Notes: generated by a model not told the origin, from the letters alone. 64,000 nucleotides of DNA from Lachnospiraceae bacterium (GCA_910574865.1 CAJTDN010000017.1:26693-90692), one strand, 5' to 3'; shown: positions 40,884 to 51,100, counted from the first letter of the stretch. Numbers and translations: made by a program.

Positions 40884-42191
40884 GTGGACGGTATCAAATT
40901 CTTAGATTATCTTTTTCACAAAAAAGAATTAAAAGCACTGGGAAATTATTTCAAGATGCTTAACGGGTACAGCCCTACATTTACCAGCTATAGCGGCGGC
41001 GTATATGAAATGGACTTAACCAGAACGGCAATAAACAGCTTTGCAACGCATTGCAGCAAGCTAAAGCCAGAGATAGAGGGCAGCGCATTAAAGCGGCTGG
41101 AAAAGACGCTACAGTACAAACCTAACTATTTCATGGATACTACAAAATTCATAAAAAGGCTGGCGACCTATGTAGCGGTGGAACACACCGCTTTTATTGT
41201 GCCTATCGAGGACGAGAACGGGACGCTTTGCGGCTGGTATCCATTGCGAGCGGAACGGTGCGAGGTAAGGGAAGTAAACGGCGGCATATATCTACGCTAT
41301 CTTTTTGCAAATGGCGAGTATGGCGCTATTGAATTTGAAAAGGTGGGGATACTGACAGACTTTGAATATAAAGACGACCTTTTCGGAGAGGACAACAGCA
41401 CGCTACAGCCAACAATGCAGCTGATACATACGCAGAATGAGGGCATTATAAATGCCGTCAAAAATTCTGCAAATATACGTTTTCTGGCAAAGGTGGCAAA
41501 TATGCTGAAGCCAGAGGACATAAAAAAAGAGCGGCAGAGGTTTACAGAGGAAAACTTAAGCGCAGAGAATGACAGTGGCATGATTATTTACGACAATAAA
41601 TTCGGCGAGCTTAAGCAAGTGGAAAGCAAGCCATACACGCCAAACGCTTTGCAGATGCAGCTTATACAAGACAATGTATGTACGCATTTTGGTACAAACA
41701 TGGATATTCTGCAAAACAAATTCAATGAGGAAACGTGGAACGCCTACTATGAGGGAAAGATAGAACAGTTTGCAATACAGCTATCGCTTGTAATGACAAA
41801 CATGAGCTTTACCGAGAGGGAGAGGGCGTGCGGTAACGCTATTACGTTTTCGGCTAACCGCCTGCAATATGCCAGCAACGCAACAAAGCTGCAAGTAAGC
41901 ACGCAGCTTTTTGACCGTGCATTATTGAACCGTAACGGCGTGATGGATATATGGAACATGGCGCACGTTGAGGACGGCGACAAGTATTATATCCGCAAGG
42001 AATACACGGAAGTAAGCCAGCTGGGTAAGGGAGAGGAAAAGCCGCAGATAATCATACAGCAGATGCCGCAGGAGAGCGGCAAGGGGCAGCAGGCGGGAGA
42101 ACCAGCAGGGGACGGACAGACGCAGGAAACACAGACAGAGCCGCCGCAGGACGGCAGCGGGCAGAAAGAGGGTGTAAAAGATGCCGATTAA
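40884..42191 (+). CDS. Portal protein, HK97 family
   Basis: A 435-residue portal protein that forms the ring for DNA entry. The central region LYVAVEHTAF-like, followed by GMIIYDNKFGELKQVESKPYTPN and the stretch ICTHFG-like N-terminal to NMDILQNKFNE, fits Phage_portal. The last 45 residues are Gln/Gly/Glu-rich low complexity. It starts at GTG after AAAGGAGA and overlaps the protease gene by 11 bases. Confidence 0.88.
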   Translation: MDGIKFLDYLFHKKELKALGNYFKMLNGYSPTFTSYSGGVYEMDLTRTAINSFATHCSKLKPEIEGSALKRLEKTLQYKPNYFMDTTKFIKRLATYVAVEHTAFIVPIEDENGTLCGWYPLRAERCEVREVNGGIYLRYLFANGEYGAIEFEKVGILTDFEYKDDLFGEDNSTLQPTMQLIHTQNEGIINAVKNSANIRFLAKVANMLKPEDIKKERQRFTEENLSAENDSGMIIYDNKFGELKQVESKPYTPNALQMQLIQDNVCTHFGTNMDILQNKFNEETWNAYYEGKIEQFAIQLSLVMTNMSFTERERACGNAITFSANRLQYASNATKLQVSTQLFDRALLNRNGVMDIWNMAHVEDGDKYYIRKEYTEVSQLGKGEEKPQIIIQQMPQESGKGQQAGEPAGDGQTQETQTEPPQDGSGQKEGVKDAD

Positions 42192-42777
42192 GAAAGAACG
42201 GGAATATAGGACGCTGGCAGCACCGCTGACCGCTGGGGCTGCCGAAAAGCGGATACAGACGGATTTTTACGTAGAGGGATACGCCACCACGTTTAACGTG
42301 CCGTATCTGCTTTATGAGTTTGAGGACGGCACGAAGTATTACGAAAGAATAGACGCACACGCACTGGACGGCGCAGACATGAGCGACGTTATCATGCAGT
42401 ACGACCATGAGGGCAGGGTATTTGCAAGACAGTCAAATAAAACGCTTATCTTAGAGCCAGACACAAAGGGGCTTATGATAGCAGCCGATTTAGGCAGGAC
42501 AGACTTAGCCCGTGGGCTGTACCAAGACATAGAGGCAGGCATGATAACTAAAATGTCATGGGCATTTACAGTGGCAGAGGAAAGCTACGAAAGAGCCACG
42601 CACACCAGAACAATATTAAAAATCAAAAAGGTTTATGACGTATCCGCAGTAAGCATACCAGCAAACGGCGATACGGAAATAAGCGCCCGTGCTTTTGCAC
42701 ATAGGAGTTATGAGCAGGAGCGGCAGGAGTTGCTACAGCGGCGTATAAATTTACTAAAGATTATGGCAAGCCTATAA
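42181..42777 (+). CDS. Prohead maturation protease, HK97 type
   Basis: A 198-residue serine protease of the U35 family. The fold is indicated by EGYATTFNVPYLL, VIMQYDHEGRVFAR (catalytic His) and KKVYDVSAVSIPANGDTEI (catalytic Ser). It trims the scaffolding part of the capsid protein encoded next. Confidence 0.9.
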   Translation: MPIKKEREYRTLAAPLTAGAAEKRIQTDFYVEGYATTFNVPYLLYEFEDGTKYYERIDAHALDGADMSDVIMQYDHEGRVFARQSNKTLILEPDTKGLMIAADLGRTDLARGLYQDIEAGMITKMSWAFTVAEESYERATHTRTILKIKKVYDVSAVSIPANGDTEISARAFAHRSYEQERQELLQRRINLLKIMASL

Positions 42778-42810
42778 GAAAATCAAAACCAGAAAAGGAG
42801 AGCAGAAACA

Positions 42811-44061
42811 ATGAGATTGAAAGAGATTGAGGCAAGATTAGCCCAGATTAAGCAGGAGCTTACCACAAGGGCGGCAGAACTGACAGCGGCAGAAATTGAG
42901 GCGCTGGAAAAAGAGGTAGAGGCATTGCAGGAAGAGCGGGCGGCATTGCAGGCGGCGGCAGAAAGGCGTAGCGCCTTGCTTGCCAGAATTGCGGCAGGCG
43001 AACCCGTAGGCGACGAGGGCGAGGGCAGCGGCACGCAGCCTACGTTACTTAGGAGTTTTGCGGGGGCAGGAGGCGCACAGCCGCAGGCGAAAGAGCCAGA
43101 GGACAGATACGACACGGTAGCATACCGAAAAGCATTTATGAATTATGTATGCAGGGGTGCAGCAATCCCCGCAGAGTTTAGGGCTGCGGAAACGACCACG
43201 ACGGCAGACAGTGGGGCGGTTATCCCTACGTCCATTATGAATGAAATCATTCAGAAATTGGAAAGCTACGGCAGCATTTATGCACAGGTGCGTAAAATCA
43301 ATGTGCAGGGCGGCGTAGCAATCCCTATTGCCGACTTAAAGCCTACAGCGCACTGGATTGCAGAGGAAGAGAGCAGCGACGACCAGAAAGCCGGCGCCAA
43401 AAATTCCGTGACATTCAATTACTACGGCTTAGAGTGCAAGATTTCCCAGAGCATCTTAGCAAACGTGGTTACGCTGAAAATGTTCACGGATTTATTTATC
43501 CCTATGGCGACAGAGGCAATGGTTAAGGCTATTGAGATTGCAATTTTCAATGGAACGGGCGAGGGGCAGCCGCTGGGCGTTCTGAAAGATGCAAGAGTGC
43601 TGGCGGTGGTGGAACTGACAGAAGAGGAATATGCAAGCTGGAAAGGCTGGCACAAGGTAAAAGGAAAGATTAAGAAAGCCTACAGAAACGGCAGCTTTAT
43701 TATGAACCAGTCTACTTTTGACGCTGGCATTGACGGCATGGAAGATAAGAACGGGCAGCCGATAGGACGCACGAACTACGGCATTAACGGAGAGGAAAGC
43801 TACCGCTTTATGGGTAAGACGGTGGAAACGGTAGAGGACGAGATTTTACCGAGCTGGGACGACGCAGCAGCGGGCGACGTGTTCGCAGTGTTTATGAAAC
43901 TGTCCGACTATGTGATTAACACCAACATGGAAATGCAGGTAACTAAGTGGACTGACCACGACAACAACAAGATTAAGAATAAGTGCTTAATGGTAGTAGA
44001 CGGCAAGGCGGCAGACACCAACGGTATTATTCTTATCAAAAAGGCAATCAAGGCAGTGTAA
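42811..44061 (+). CDS. Major capsid protein, HK97 fold
   Basis: A 416-residue capsid precursor. The first 100 residues are a Glu/Ala-rich coiled-coil delta domain, expected to be removed by the protease. The HK97 fold starts near AETTTTADSGAVIPTSIMNE and includes the E-loop and the P-domain region (NGTGEGQPLGVL). GGAGAG lies before the ATG. Confidence 0.93.
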   Translation: MRLKEIEARLAQIKQELTTRAAELTAAEIEALEKEVEALQEERAALQAAAERRSALLARIAAGEPVGDEGEGSGTQPTLLRSFAGAGGAQPQAKEPEDRYDTVAYRKAFMNYVCRGAAIPAEFRAAETTTTADSGAVIPTSIMNEIIQKLESYGSIYAQVRKINVQGGVAIPIADLKPTAHWIAEEESSDDQKAGAKNSVTFNYYGLECKISQSILANVVTLKMFTDLFIPMATEAMVKAIEIAIFNGTGEGQPLGVLKDARVLAVVELTEEEYASWKGWHKVKGKIKKAYRNGSFIMNQSTFDAGIDGMEDKNGQPIGRTNYGINGEESYRFMGKTVETVEDEILPSWDDAAAGDVFAVFMKLSDYVINTNMEMQVTKWTDHDNNKIKNKCLMVVDGKAADTNGIILIKKAIKAV

Positions 44062-44116
44062 TAAAAATACGGCGGCTGGCGTGCCTGCGCTGGCTGCCAG
44101 AAATGAGGTAAAGGGC

Positions 44117-44611
44117 ATGAAAGGACATTTAGACGCAGAGCAGCTGAAAAGCATGGATTATAAGAGCTTGCAGGCTTTGGCAAAGGATATGGGCGTAAGC
44201 GCTGCTGGAAAGGCAGAGGATATTATAGCCAGAATTGTAGCAGTAGAGGTGGACGTACCAGAGGGAGAGCTTACAGAAGAGGAAAAGGCGCTTTTTGAGG
44301 AAGAGGCGGCACGGCAGGAAGAGGAACGGGCAGCAGGCGGGCAGACAGTGGAAGAGGCAGAGGACACCGCAGGAGAGCCGCAGACGGGGCAGGAAACGAC
44401 GGAAGAGGGCGCAGCAGAGGAAAATACCAAAGATGCCAAAAAGCCGCAGGAAGAGGCAGGAAAGGCAGCAGGGCTGGTAAAGGTAAAAGCCGTCACAAGG
44501 TTTTTAGACAAGCAGTTTAACCAGATTAAGGACGCAGGAGAGGCTTACAGCGTAAGCGGGAAACGTGCGGCAGAGCTGGTGGCAGCAGGCGTGGCAGAGA
44601 TTGTGGGATAA
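44117..44611 (+). CDS. Head-tail region protein with SAP-like N-terminus
   Basis: A 164-residue protein. Residues about 5-42 (LDAEQLKSMDYKSLQALAKDMGV...AEDIIARI) look like a SAP/LEM-type helix pair. A long Glu/Ala/Gly/Thr linker follows, then a compact C-terminal 40 residues (RFLDKQFNQIKDAGEAYSV). Located between the capsid and connector genes. Exact role unknown. Confidence 0.6.
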   Translation: MKGHLDAEQLKSMDYKSLQALAKDMGVSAAGKAEDIIARIVAVEVDVPEGELTEEEKALFEEEAARQEEERAAGGQTVEEAEDTAGEPQTGQETTEEGAAEENTKDAKKPQEEAGKAAGLVKVKAVTRFLDKQFNQIKDAGEAYSVSGKRAAELVAAGVAEIVG

Positions 44612-44631
44612 CCAGAAAGAGGGTGCAGCGC

Positions 44632-44967
44632 ATGGCGGCAGATGCCACAACATTAACAGAGAAAATGCGGGCGGCGCTGCGTATCAGCAGCACCAGCGAG
44701 AAAATAACGGCAGAAATAGAGGACTGTATAGCCGCCTGCAAAGCTGACCTTGCAAATGACGGGGTAAAAGCCATAGACGAGGGCGACGCACTGATTATAA
44801 GGGCGGTAACGCTTTACTGCAAGGCAGAATTTGGCTACAACGACAAAGCGGAGAAGTTTAGGCAGTCATACGACACGCTGAAAATGCGGCTTGCCTTGTC
44901 GCAGGAGTACAACACAGCGCCGCCAGTGTCCGAAACGGACACCGAGGGCGCAGAAAGCGGGGCATGA
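44632..44967 (+). CDS. Head-tail connector protein (gp6-like)
   Basis: A 111-residue helical protein. The arrangement of helices with LRISSTSEKITAEIEDCIAACKADL and AVTLYCKAEFGYND is typical of gp6/gp15-type adaptors that sit below the portal. The start at 44632 has AAAGAGGG upstream. Confidence 0.78.
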   Translation: MAADATTLTEKMRAALRISSTSEKITAEIEDCIAACKADLANDGVKAIDEGDALIIRAVTLYCKAEFGYNDKAEKFRQSYDTLKMRLALSQEYNTAPPVSETDTEGAESGA

Positions 44968-44968
44968 T

Positions 44969-45298
44969 ATGGCAGCATGGGCAGACGAGCTTAAACTTAT
45001 CAGCCAGCAGCCGCCAGACGAGCGGGTAAATGCTGGCGGCTTTGAGAATGAGCAGCAGGAGAGCGCCCGTACTGTTTTCTGTAACAAGAAAAAAGTAGGC
45101 TACAGCGAGTATTTTAAGAGCCAGCAGACGGGCAAAGTGGTAGAGGCAAAATGCGAGGTACATAAGGCAGACTATGAGGGCGAGGACACCGTAGAAATGG
45201 ACGGGCGGCGCTTTTTCGTGCTTAAGACCTACGACATAGACGACGATACCATAGAGCTTACGCTAACTGATTTGCGGCATAAGGACAGCGGGGAATAA
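44969..45298 (+). CDS. Head closure protein (SPP1 gp16-like)
   Basis: A 109-residue beta-rich protein. RTVFCNKKKVGYSEYFKSQQTG and the ending FFVLKTYDIDDDTIELTLTD match the head-tail stopper family. A short hairpin follows and separates it from the oppositely oriented HIRAN gene. Confidence 0.78.
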   Translation: MAAWADELKLISQQPPDERVNAGGFENEQQESARTVFCNKKKVGYSEYFKSQQTGKVVEAKCEVHKADYEGEDTVEMDGRRFFVLKTYDIDDDTIELTLTDLRHKDSGE

Positions 45299-45299
45299 A

Positions 45300-45320
45300 A
45301 ACGGCGGTTTTCCCGCCGTT
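45300..45320. terminator. Bidirectional hairpin between convergent genes
   Basis: ACGGCGG and CCGCCGT pair around TTTTC, with A and T runs on the flanks. It can end both the head gene transcript and the minus-strand HIRAN transcript. Confidence 0.6.
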
Positions 45321-45324
45321 AAAA

Positions 45325-46095
45325 TTATTCATTATTTAATTTTCGGTATTTCAATGTGATTTTGCAACCATAAGAAATAGCATAACCGTTTTCGTTACGA
45401 CCACCGCCATATACATTAATACCGCATATTCCCTCATAGCGTGCATCATTATCAATTATAAACTGCACATAATCGGCAGGGATATTGCCTATTTGCATAT
45501 TGTTAGCATAAACGCCGAAAGCGGGCTTTCCGTCAAATTCATACTCACGCAGACCAAGCTCAACGTATTCGTCAAAAGGTTTGTCGTTAAAATGTATTTT
45601 GCGTAAAATAGTTTGCCGTGTGGGTCCCTTTTCGTTTTTGAATGTAACACCAGCTACTTTTATTTCCAGATATTCAAATTGTTTTGATAAGTCTGGCGCA
45701 TCTGAAACAGTAGCAGATTGGATAGCCGCCGTTTTATCTTCACTTGTGGAAACGGGCGAAATAGTGGGGGCTGTTTCTGCAATATGTGGCGCAGGGATAT
45801 TGGGTACTGGTACTGCGGCGGGCGTTTCTACTGTATTGGGATTTACCGTATTATCCTGCAAGGGACGAGGAACAGAACTTTTGTTCGCAGGGGGGGTAAA
45901 ACGGTTTGGAGCTTGTGGCGTTTCGCTACTTGTTTCTACTACTGGTTTAGCGGAACGGAAAGCCAGAAATGCAAAAACGCCGCAGATAACAAGGCAGCCA
46001 ACGCCGCCAGAAACAAGACCGCCCGCAAATCCACTAAAAGCGGATAAAAGGAATAGGACGGCAAGGCAGGAAAAGACTATAGTTTTCTTTTTCAT
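45325..46095 (-). CDS. HIRAN-domain membrane protein, moron-like
   Basis: A 256-residue protein, the only minus-strand gene in the prophage. Two adjacent hydrophobic segments (residues 5-46) anchor it to the membrane. A Pro/Thr/Val linker of about 90 residues follows. The C-terminal 110 residues resemble a HIRAN domain (VAGVTFKNEKGPTRQTIL...IGNIPADY...YGCKITLKY). It has its own near-consensus promoter and interrupts the head-tail module, so expression in the lysogen is likely. A paralogue is encoded at 61948. The start at 46095 is favoured over a GTG at 46104. Confidence 0.72.
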   Translation of the reverse strand: MKKKTIVFSCLAVLFLLSAFSGFAGGLVSGGVGCLVICGVFAFLAFRSAKPVVETSSETPQAPNRFTPPANKSSVPRPLQDNTVNPNTVETPAAVPVPNIPAPHIAETAPTISPVSTSEDKTAAIQSATVSDAPDLSKQFEYLEIKVAGVTFKNEKGPTRQTILRKIHFNDKPFDEYVELGLREYEFDGKPAFGVYANNMQIGNIPADYVQFIIDNDARYEGICGINVYGGGRNENGYAISYGCKITLKYRKLNNE

Positions 46096-46128
46096 ATAAA
46101 ACACAACCTTTCTATCGTTTTAAAGAAA

Positions 46129-46157
46129 ATTATAGAACAATGTCGATTTAAAATCAA
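46129..46157 (-). promoter_or_regulatory. Promoter of the minus-strand HIRAN gene
   Basis: On the minus strand TTGATT (46157-46152), a 17-base spacer and TATAAT (46134-46129) lie 34 bases before the start codon. Confidence 0.75.
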
Positions 46158-46176
46158 CAGAAAGGGGGCAAATAAA

Positions 46177-46608
46177 ATGGCAGAGTTTACTACGGTAGGG
46201 CTGGAAGAGGTAGAAAAAGCGTTTTTGAGAATGGAAGAGGCAGCAGTTACAGCAGTCCCTAAAATGCTTAAGGCGGGTGCAGACGTACTGGTAGAGGCAC
46301 AAAGGGCAGAGGCGCTGGCTATGGGATTAAATGAAACGGGCGGCTTTGTGAAATCAATCAAAGCAACTGCCGTAAAGGGAAACGATACCGAGAAATATGT
46401 AGACGTTTACCCGCAGGGCAGGGCAAAACATGGAAACGACAGAAAAGGCGACAAAAGCAACGTGCGCAATGCTACTATCGGATTTGTAGCAGAATACGGG
46501 ACGAGCAGCCAGCAGGCACGACCATATATGACCGTTGCAAACGAAAAGGCACATGAAAAAGTAATAGACGCAGAGCTGGAAGTATGGGAGCGTGAGCAGG
46601 GAAAATGA
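46177..46608 (+). CDS. HK97 gp10-like tail completion protein
   Basis: A 143-residue protein with the gp10 family pattern: GLEEVEKAFLRMEE at the start, and NATIGFVAEYGTSSQQARPYMTVA near the end. It joins head and tail. GAAAGGGGG precedes the ATG. The next gene overlaps by 4 bases. Confidence 0.85.
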   Translation: MAEFTTVGLEEVEKAFLRMEEAAVTAVPKMLKAGADVLVEAQRAEALAMGLNETGGFVKSIKATAVKGNDTEKYVDVYPQGRAKHGNDRKGDKSNVRNATIGFVAEYGTSSQQARPYMTVANEKAHEKVIDAELEVWEREQGK

Positions 46609-46931
46609 GCAGCATAAAAGAGATTTTAGAGAGCGCAGGGCTGCCAGCACAGCGGGGCGTATATACTGGCAGATGCAAGCCGAAAGCCTATTATACTTTC
46701 CTGCGGATAAATGGCGGCGCTGCCGTAAATGCAGACGACACAGAGAGCGAAAGCAAGGAAATGTATAGGGTAACGCTTTTCCATAAAGGCGACTATGAGG
46801 CACAGCTTAACAAAACTCTGGAAGTGTTGCGGGAGGCAGACGTTTATATTAACAGCGTTGATACAGAGAACTACGAAACAGAAACGGGGTACTGGTTAGT
46901 GCCTATCACAATCGAAATATTAAAGGAGTGA
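46605..46931 (+). CDS. Tail terminator-like protein
   Basis: A 108-residue protein at the position of the tail terminator. A YTGRCKPKAYYTFLRING strand pattern and the C-terminal TGYWLVPITIEI fit minor tail proteins that cap the tube. The family call is by position and pattern. Confidence 0.68.
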   Translation: MSSIKEILESAGLPAQRGVYTGRCKPKAYYTFLRINGGAAVNADDTESESKEMYRVTLFHKGDYEAQLNKTLEVLREADVYINSVDTENYETETGYWLVPITIEILKE

Positions 46932-46938
46932 CAAGACA

Positions 46939-47502
46939 ATGACACTGGGATTAAGAGATTTATTTTATGCAGTATGCACAGAGGCAGACGGCGCAGAAAC
47001 CTACGGAACGCCTAAGAAAATGGCAGAGGCTATGACGGCTGACTTATCCGTAAAGACGGCAGACGGCAGCTTATACGCAGATGATACGTTGAGTGAAAGC
47101 GTATCCGAGTTTGCCAGCGGCACGCTTAAGCTGGGCGTAAAAGACCTTACGCCAGAAGTGCTGGCAGAGGTACTGGGGCAGGAAGTAGACCAGAATAACG
47201 TAGTATGGGCTGGAAAAGACGACGAGCCGCCGTATGTGGCTATCGGTTTTAGGGCAAAGAAAACGGGCGGGCGTTTCCGCTACGTCTGGCTGCTTAAGGC
47301 TAAGTTTAAAGTACCGTCTGAAAAGTACGAAACAAAGGGCGAAAGCATCAAGTTTAACACGCCAGACATTGAGGCGGATTTTACCGCAAGGAAAAAAGAC
47401 GGACGCTGGAAAGCCGACTTTGTAGGCACAGAGAACAGCGACGCAGCTAAAACATGGTTTACGGAAGTGCCAGAACCAGCAGAAACGATACCCACAGTAT
47501 AA
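46939..47502 (+). CDS. Major tail protein (phi13-like)
   Basis: A 187-residue tail tube subunit. MTLGLRDLFYAVCTE at the start, and the central DLTPEVLAEVLGQ plus PYVAIGFRAKKTGGRFRYVWL are typical of phi13-type tube proteins. A hairpin with a CTGCGCCTTAATTT end follows. Confidence 0.85.
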   Translation: MTLGLRDLFYAVCTEADGAETYGTPKKMAEAMTADLSVKTADGSLYADDTLSESVSEFASGTLKLGVKDLTPEVLAEVLGQEVDQNNVVWAGKDDEPPYVAIGFRAKKTGGRFRYVWLLKAKFKVPSEKYETKGESIKFNTPDIEADFTARKKDGRWKADFVGTENSDAAKTWFTEVPEPAETIPTV

Positions 47503-47524
47503 AACAGAATAAAAGGGAAAGGAG

Positions 47525-47555
47525 AAAAGGCGCAGCGCATGGCTGCGCCTTAATT
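47525..47555 (+). terminator. Hairpin after the tail tube gene
   Basis: AAGGCGCAGC and GCTGCGCCTT pair around a 4-6-base loop, followed by AATTTG. It may set the high tube-to-downstream expression ratio. Confidence 0.55.
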
Positions 47556-47562
47556 TGTTGAT

Positions 47563-47964
47563 ATGAGCGCAATTAAAGACGGCGGCTATACAGTAACGCT
47601 GAAAGGGAAAGAGTACAGACTTCTTTTTACCCTTAACGCACTGGACGAAATTCAAACGAAATTCGGCGGCTATGACAAGCTGGGCGAGGCTTTTAACCAG
47701 AGTAACCCAGACTGGGTAAAGGATACAAAATGGCTGCTTACAATGCTTATCAATGAGGGGCTTTTAGAAGAGGACGAGAACGCCCAGCTTTTCACAGAGC
47801 AGCAGATAGGCAGGCTGATACATATGGGAAATCTGGCAGAGGTACAGCGGGCTATTTTTGCGTCGTTTGCAGCAGGCACAGCAGGCGACGGAGAGGGCAG
47901 CAGAGATACCGAAACAGAGGACGACGAAGAGGCGGGGGAAATGAAAGCCGTGCAGGAAAGTTAG
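47563..47964 (+). CDS. Tail assembly chaperone (gpG-like)
   Basis: A 133-residue protein between the tube and tape measure genes, where chaperones bind the tape measure. The N-terminal half LKGKEYRLLFTLNALDEIQTKFGGYDKL is typical. The C-terminus is acidic. The minus-one frame stays open from 47706 to 48167, which fits the programmed frameshift that makes a G-T fusion in many siphoviruses. Confidence 0.8.
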   Translation: MSAIKDGGYTVTLKGKEYRLLFTLNALDEIQTKFGGYDKLGEAFNQSNPDWVKDTKWLLTMLINEGLLEEDENAQLFTEQQIGRLIHMGNLAEVQRAIFASFAAGTAGDGEGSRDTETEDDEEAGEMKAVQES

Positions 47965-47990
47965 ACACTGCACGGCTTTTGTATATCGCT

Positions 47991-48167
47991 ATGGTGCTGC
48001 TGGGGTATAGGGAGCGTGAGGCGTGGAGAAAAACGCCGTACCAGATTGTAACCCTATTCGGATACCACAAGGAATATAACCCGCACATTTTTAGGCAGGA
48101 GCGGGCAGCAGTACCGCAGGCGGCAGAGGGACTGGACGACATTGACATAGCGTTAGGGGGATTGTAA
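47991..48167 (+). CDS. Tail chaperone extension (T-like), in the -1 frame
   Basis: About 58 residues containing LLGYREREAWRKTPYQIVTLFGYHKEY, which resembles the T part of phage G-T chaperones. It has no good ribosome site of its own, so it is probably reached by a -1 frameshift from the preceding gene. Candidate slip sites are GGGAAAT (47826-47832) and GGGGGAA (47934-47940). Confidence 0.6.
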   Translation: MVLLGYREREAWRKTPYQIVTLFGYHKEYNPHIFRQERAAVPQAAEGLDDIDIALGGL

Positions 48168-48170
48168 CAA

Positions 48171-51100
48171 ATGGCTGACAGAAATGTAAATATGACAACC
48201 AGAGTAGGTATAAGCGGTGAAAAAGAATATAAAGAAGCCTGCAAAGATATAAACAAAAACCTTGCGCTACTCAATTCGGAAATGAAACTTGTAACGGCTG
48301 AATACAAGGATAATGCAGACAGCATTGAGGCGCTAAAGGCTAAGCAGGAGATTTTACAAAAGACATATGACGAGCAGGCTAAGAAAGTTGAGGCGGCTAA
48401 AAAAGTATTACAAGAATACCAAAACGCTGAAAATCAAAATGCTGATGCAATCCAAAAAGCACAGAAAGAGTTAAATTACCAAAGAGCAGCTTTAGAAAAT
48501 ACAAATAATGCTTTAAAAGAAAATGCAAGACAGCAGCAGGAGGCAGAAAAAGCAACCAGCGCAGCAGCATTAGCCCAAAAGCAATATGAAGAACATTGCA
48601 AACAGATAAATGAAAATATAACACAGCTATCGTCTGAATTAAAGGTGGTGGCAGCGGAGTACAAAGGAAATGAAACCAGCGTAGAGGCATTAGGGAAAAA
48701 GCAGGAAATTTTAGCAAAAATCTTTAATGAGCAGGGAATAAAGCTGAATGAAACCGAAGAGGCACTAAGAAAATGCAAGGAAGAAAACGGGGAATACAGC
48801 GAAGAGGCAAGAAAGCTAGAAACAGAGCTTAATAACCAACGGGCTACGCTGCTGGACGCAGAGGCAGCTTTACAAGCTGTAGAAAATGAATTATCAGAGG
48901 GCGTGCAGGCACAGCGCCAGTATGAGGCGGCTTGCCAGGGGATAGATAAAAATTTATCCCTTTTGGGCGCAGAATTGCAGGAAGTAAATGCAAAATACAA
49001 GACGAATGAGAACAGCGCAAAAGCCGTGGCTGAAAAGCAGGAAGTTCTTAAAAGGACGTATGACGAGCAGGCAAAAAAGGTAGCGGAAACAGAAAGAGCC
49101 TATGAAAGCATGGTAAGGCAGTACGGGGAAACCAGCAGCGAGGCTAAAGAGCTTGAAACACAGCTGCACAATGAAAGAGCCGCCTTATATGACGTAGAAA
49201 ACCAGCTTGCAGAAACCGAGCAGGGGCATAGCGGGCTAGCGTCTGCTATGGGAAATCTGGGCGGCATTATGGCGAAAGGCATAGCGGCAGTGGGGGCGGC
49301 TGCGGCTGCAATCGGTACGGCGGTAGTGGCGGGGCTGGGCTATGCCGTAAGCCAAGCGGACGAGGCAAAGGGCGCTTTAAATGATTTCTGCGCAGCCACG
49401 GGGACGGCTACAGAGGACGCAGGGCAGTACAAGCAGGTTATGGAGAACATCTATAACGCTAATTTTGGCGAAGGCTTTGAGGACATAGCGGCAGCTATGG
49501 CAGAGGTACGGCAGCAGGCAGGCGACTTAGGGGCAGACGAGCTGGAAAAAATGACGACCAACGCATTAGCGCTGCGGGATACGTTTGACTTTGACGTAGC
49601 GGAAAGCACCAGAGCCGCAACGCAGCTTATGGAAAAATTCGGCGTATCCTCTGACGAGGCATATAACCTTATTGCGCAGGGCGCACAGAACGGGCTTAAC
49701 AAGAACGGGGATTTGCTGGACGTTATCAACGAATACAGTAACCAGTATTCGCAGGCAGGGCTAAGCGCAGAGGATATGTTTAACTCTATCGCTAATGGCG
49801 CTGCTACTGGCGTTTGGAGCATAGACAAAATGGGCGACGCTTTTAAAGAGTTTAGTATCCGCATGAATGACGGCACGGCAAACGAATACCTTGAAAGTCT
49901 GGGGCTTAATGCGGACGAGGTAGTAGGGAAATTCCAAAAGGGCGGCGACAGTGCAAAAGAGGCTATGAGCCAAGTAAGCGAGGCGCTTAAGAACTGCGAC
50001 GACAAGACGCTACAGTATACGGCGGGCGTGGGCTTAATGGGTACTATGTGGGAAGATATGGGCGCTGATGCCTGCACGTCGCTTATGGACGTTGAGGGGC
50101 AGATAAGCAAGACCACGGACGCTATGGGGAAGATTAACGCCGTAAAATACGACACATTTTCAGAGGCTATGCAGGGCGCAGGCAGGATACTACAGACCAG
50201 CTTTATCATGCCGATAGGCGAGCAGGCGCTACCGATTTTCAGCCAGTTTGCAAACGAGCTGGCGCAGGGAGCGGCAGAGGCGGGCGGCGACATGGGGAAA
50301 CTGGCGCAGAGCTTTGGCGACGCATTAGGCAACATGGTAAACGGGCTGGCAGAAATGCTGCCGCAGATTACCAGCTTTGCCGTAGAGCTTGTAAGCGGGC
50401 TTGTGGACGGCATTGTAGAGAGTGCGCCAGCAATCGTGCAGGCGGGCGTAGGCATGATTACGGGGCTTGTGGACGGCATTGTAGAGGCGATACCGACACT
50501 GGCAGAGAGCGCAACGGAGATAATAACAACGCTGATTAACGGCATTGTGGAGCTGATACCGTCGCTGGCAGAGGGCGCAGTACAGATTGTTGCGGGGCTG
50601 GCAAAAGGGCTGGGGGAGGCGCTGCCAGAGCTGATACCAAGCGTAATAGACGCAGTGCTTACCATAGTGGATACGCTGATAAACAACGTGCCTATGCTGA
50701 TAGATGCAGCCTTGCAGCTTGTCACGGGGCTTGCAGACGGGATTATAGCGGCGCTGCCAGTCATCATAGAGAAACTGCCGCAGATTATAACCAGCATAAT
50801 AAATGCGCTGGTAGAGGGCATACCGCTTATTTTGGAGAGCGCAGGCGACATTATAGTAGCGCTTGTGGACGGCATTATAGATGCAATACCGCTGCTTATT
50901 GCAGCAGTGCCGCAGATTATAGTAGCCATTGTAGAGGGACTGGTAACGGGGCTGCCTAAAATCGTGGCGGCAGCAGGGCAGCTTGTGACGACGATTTTAG
51001 GCAAGCTAAAGGAACTGCCAGCACGGATACCGCAGGCGATAGCGGCAGGCGTGGAAAAAATAGCCGAGTGGGGCGCAAGCATGAAAGAAAAGGGCGGCAC

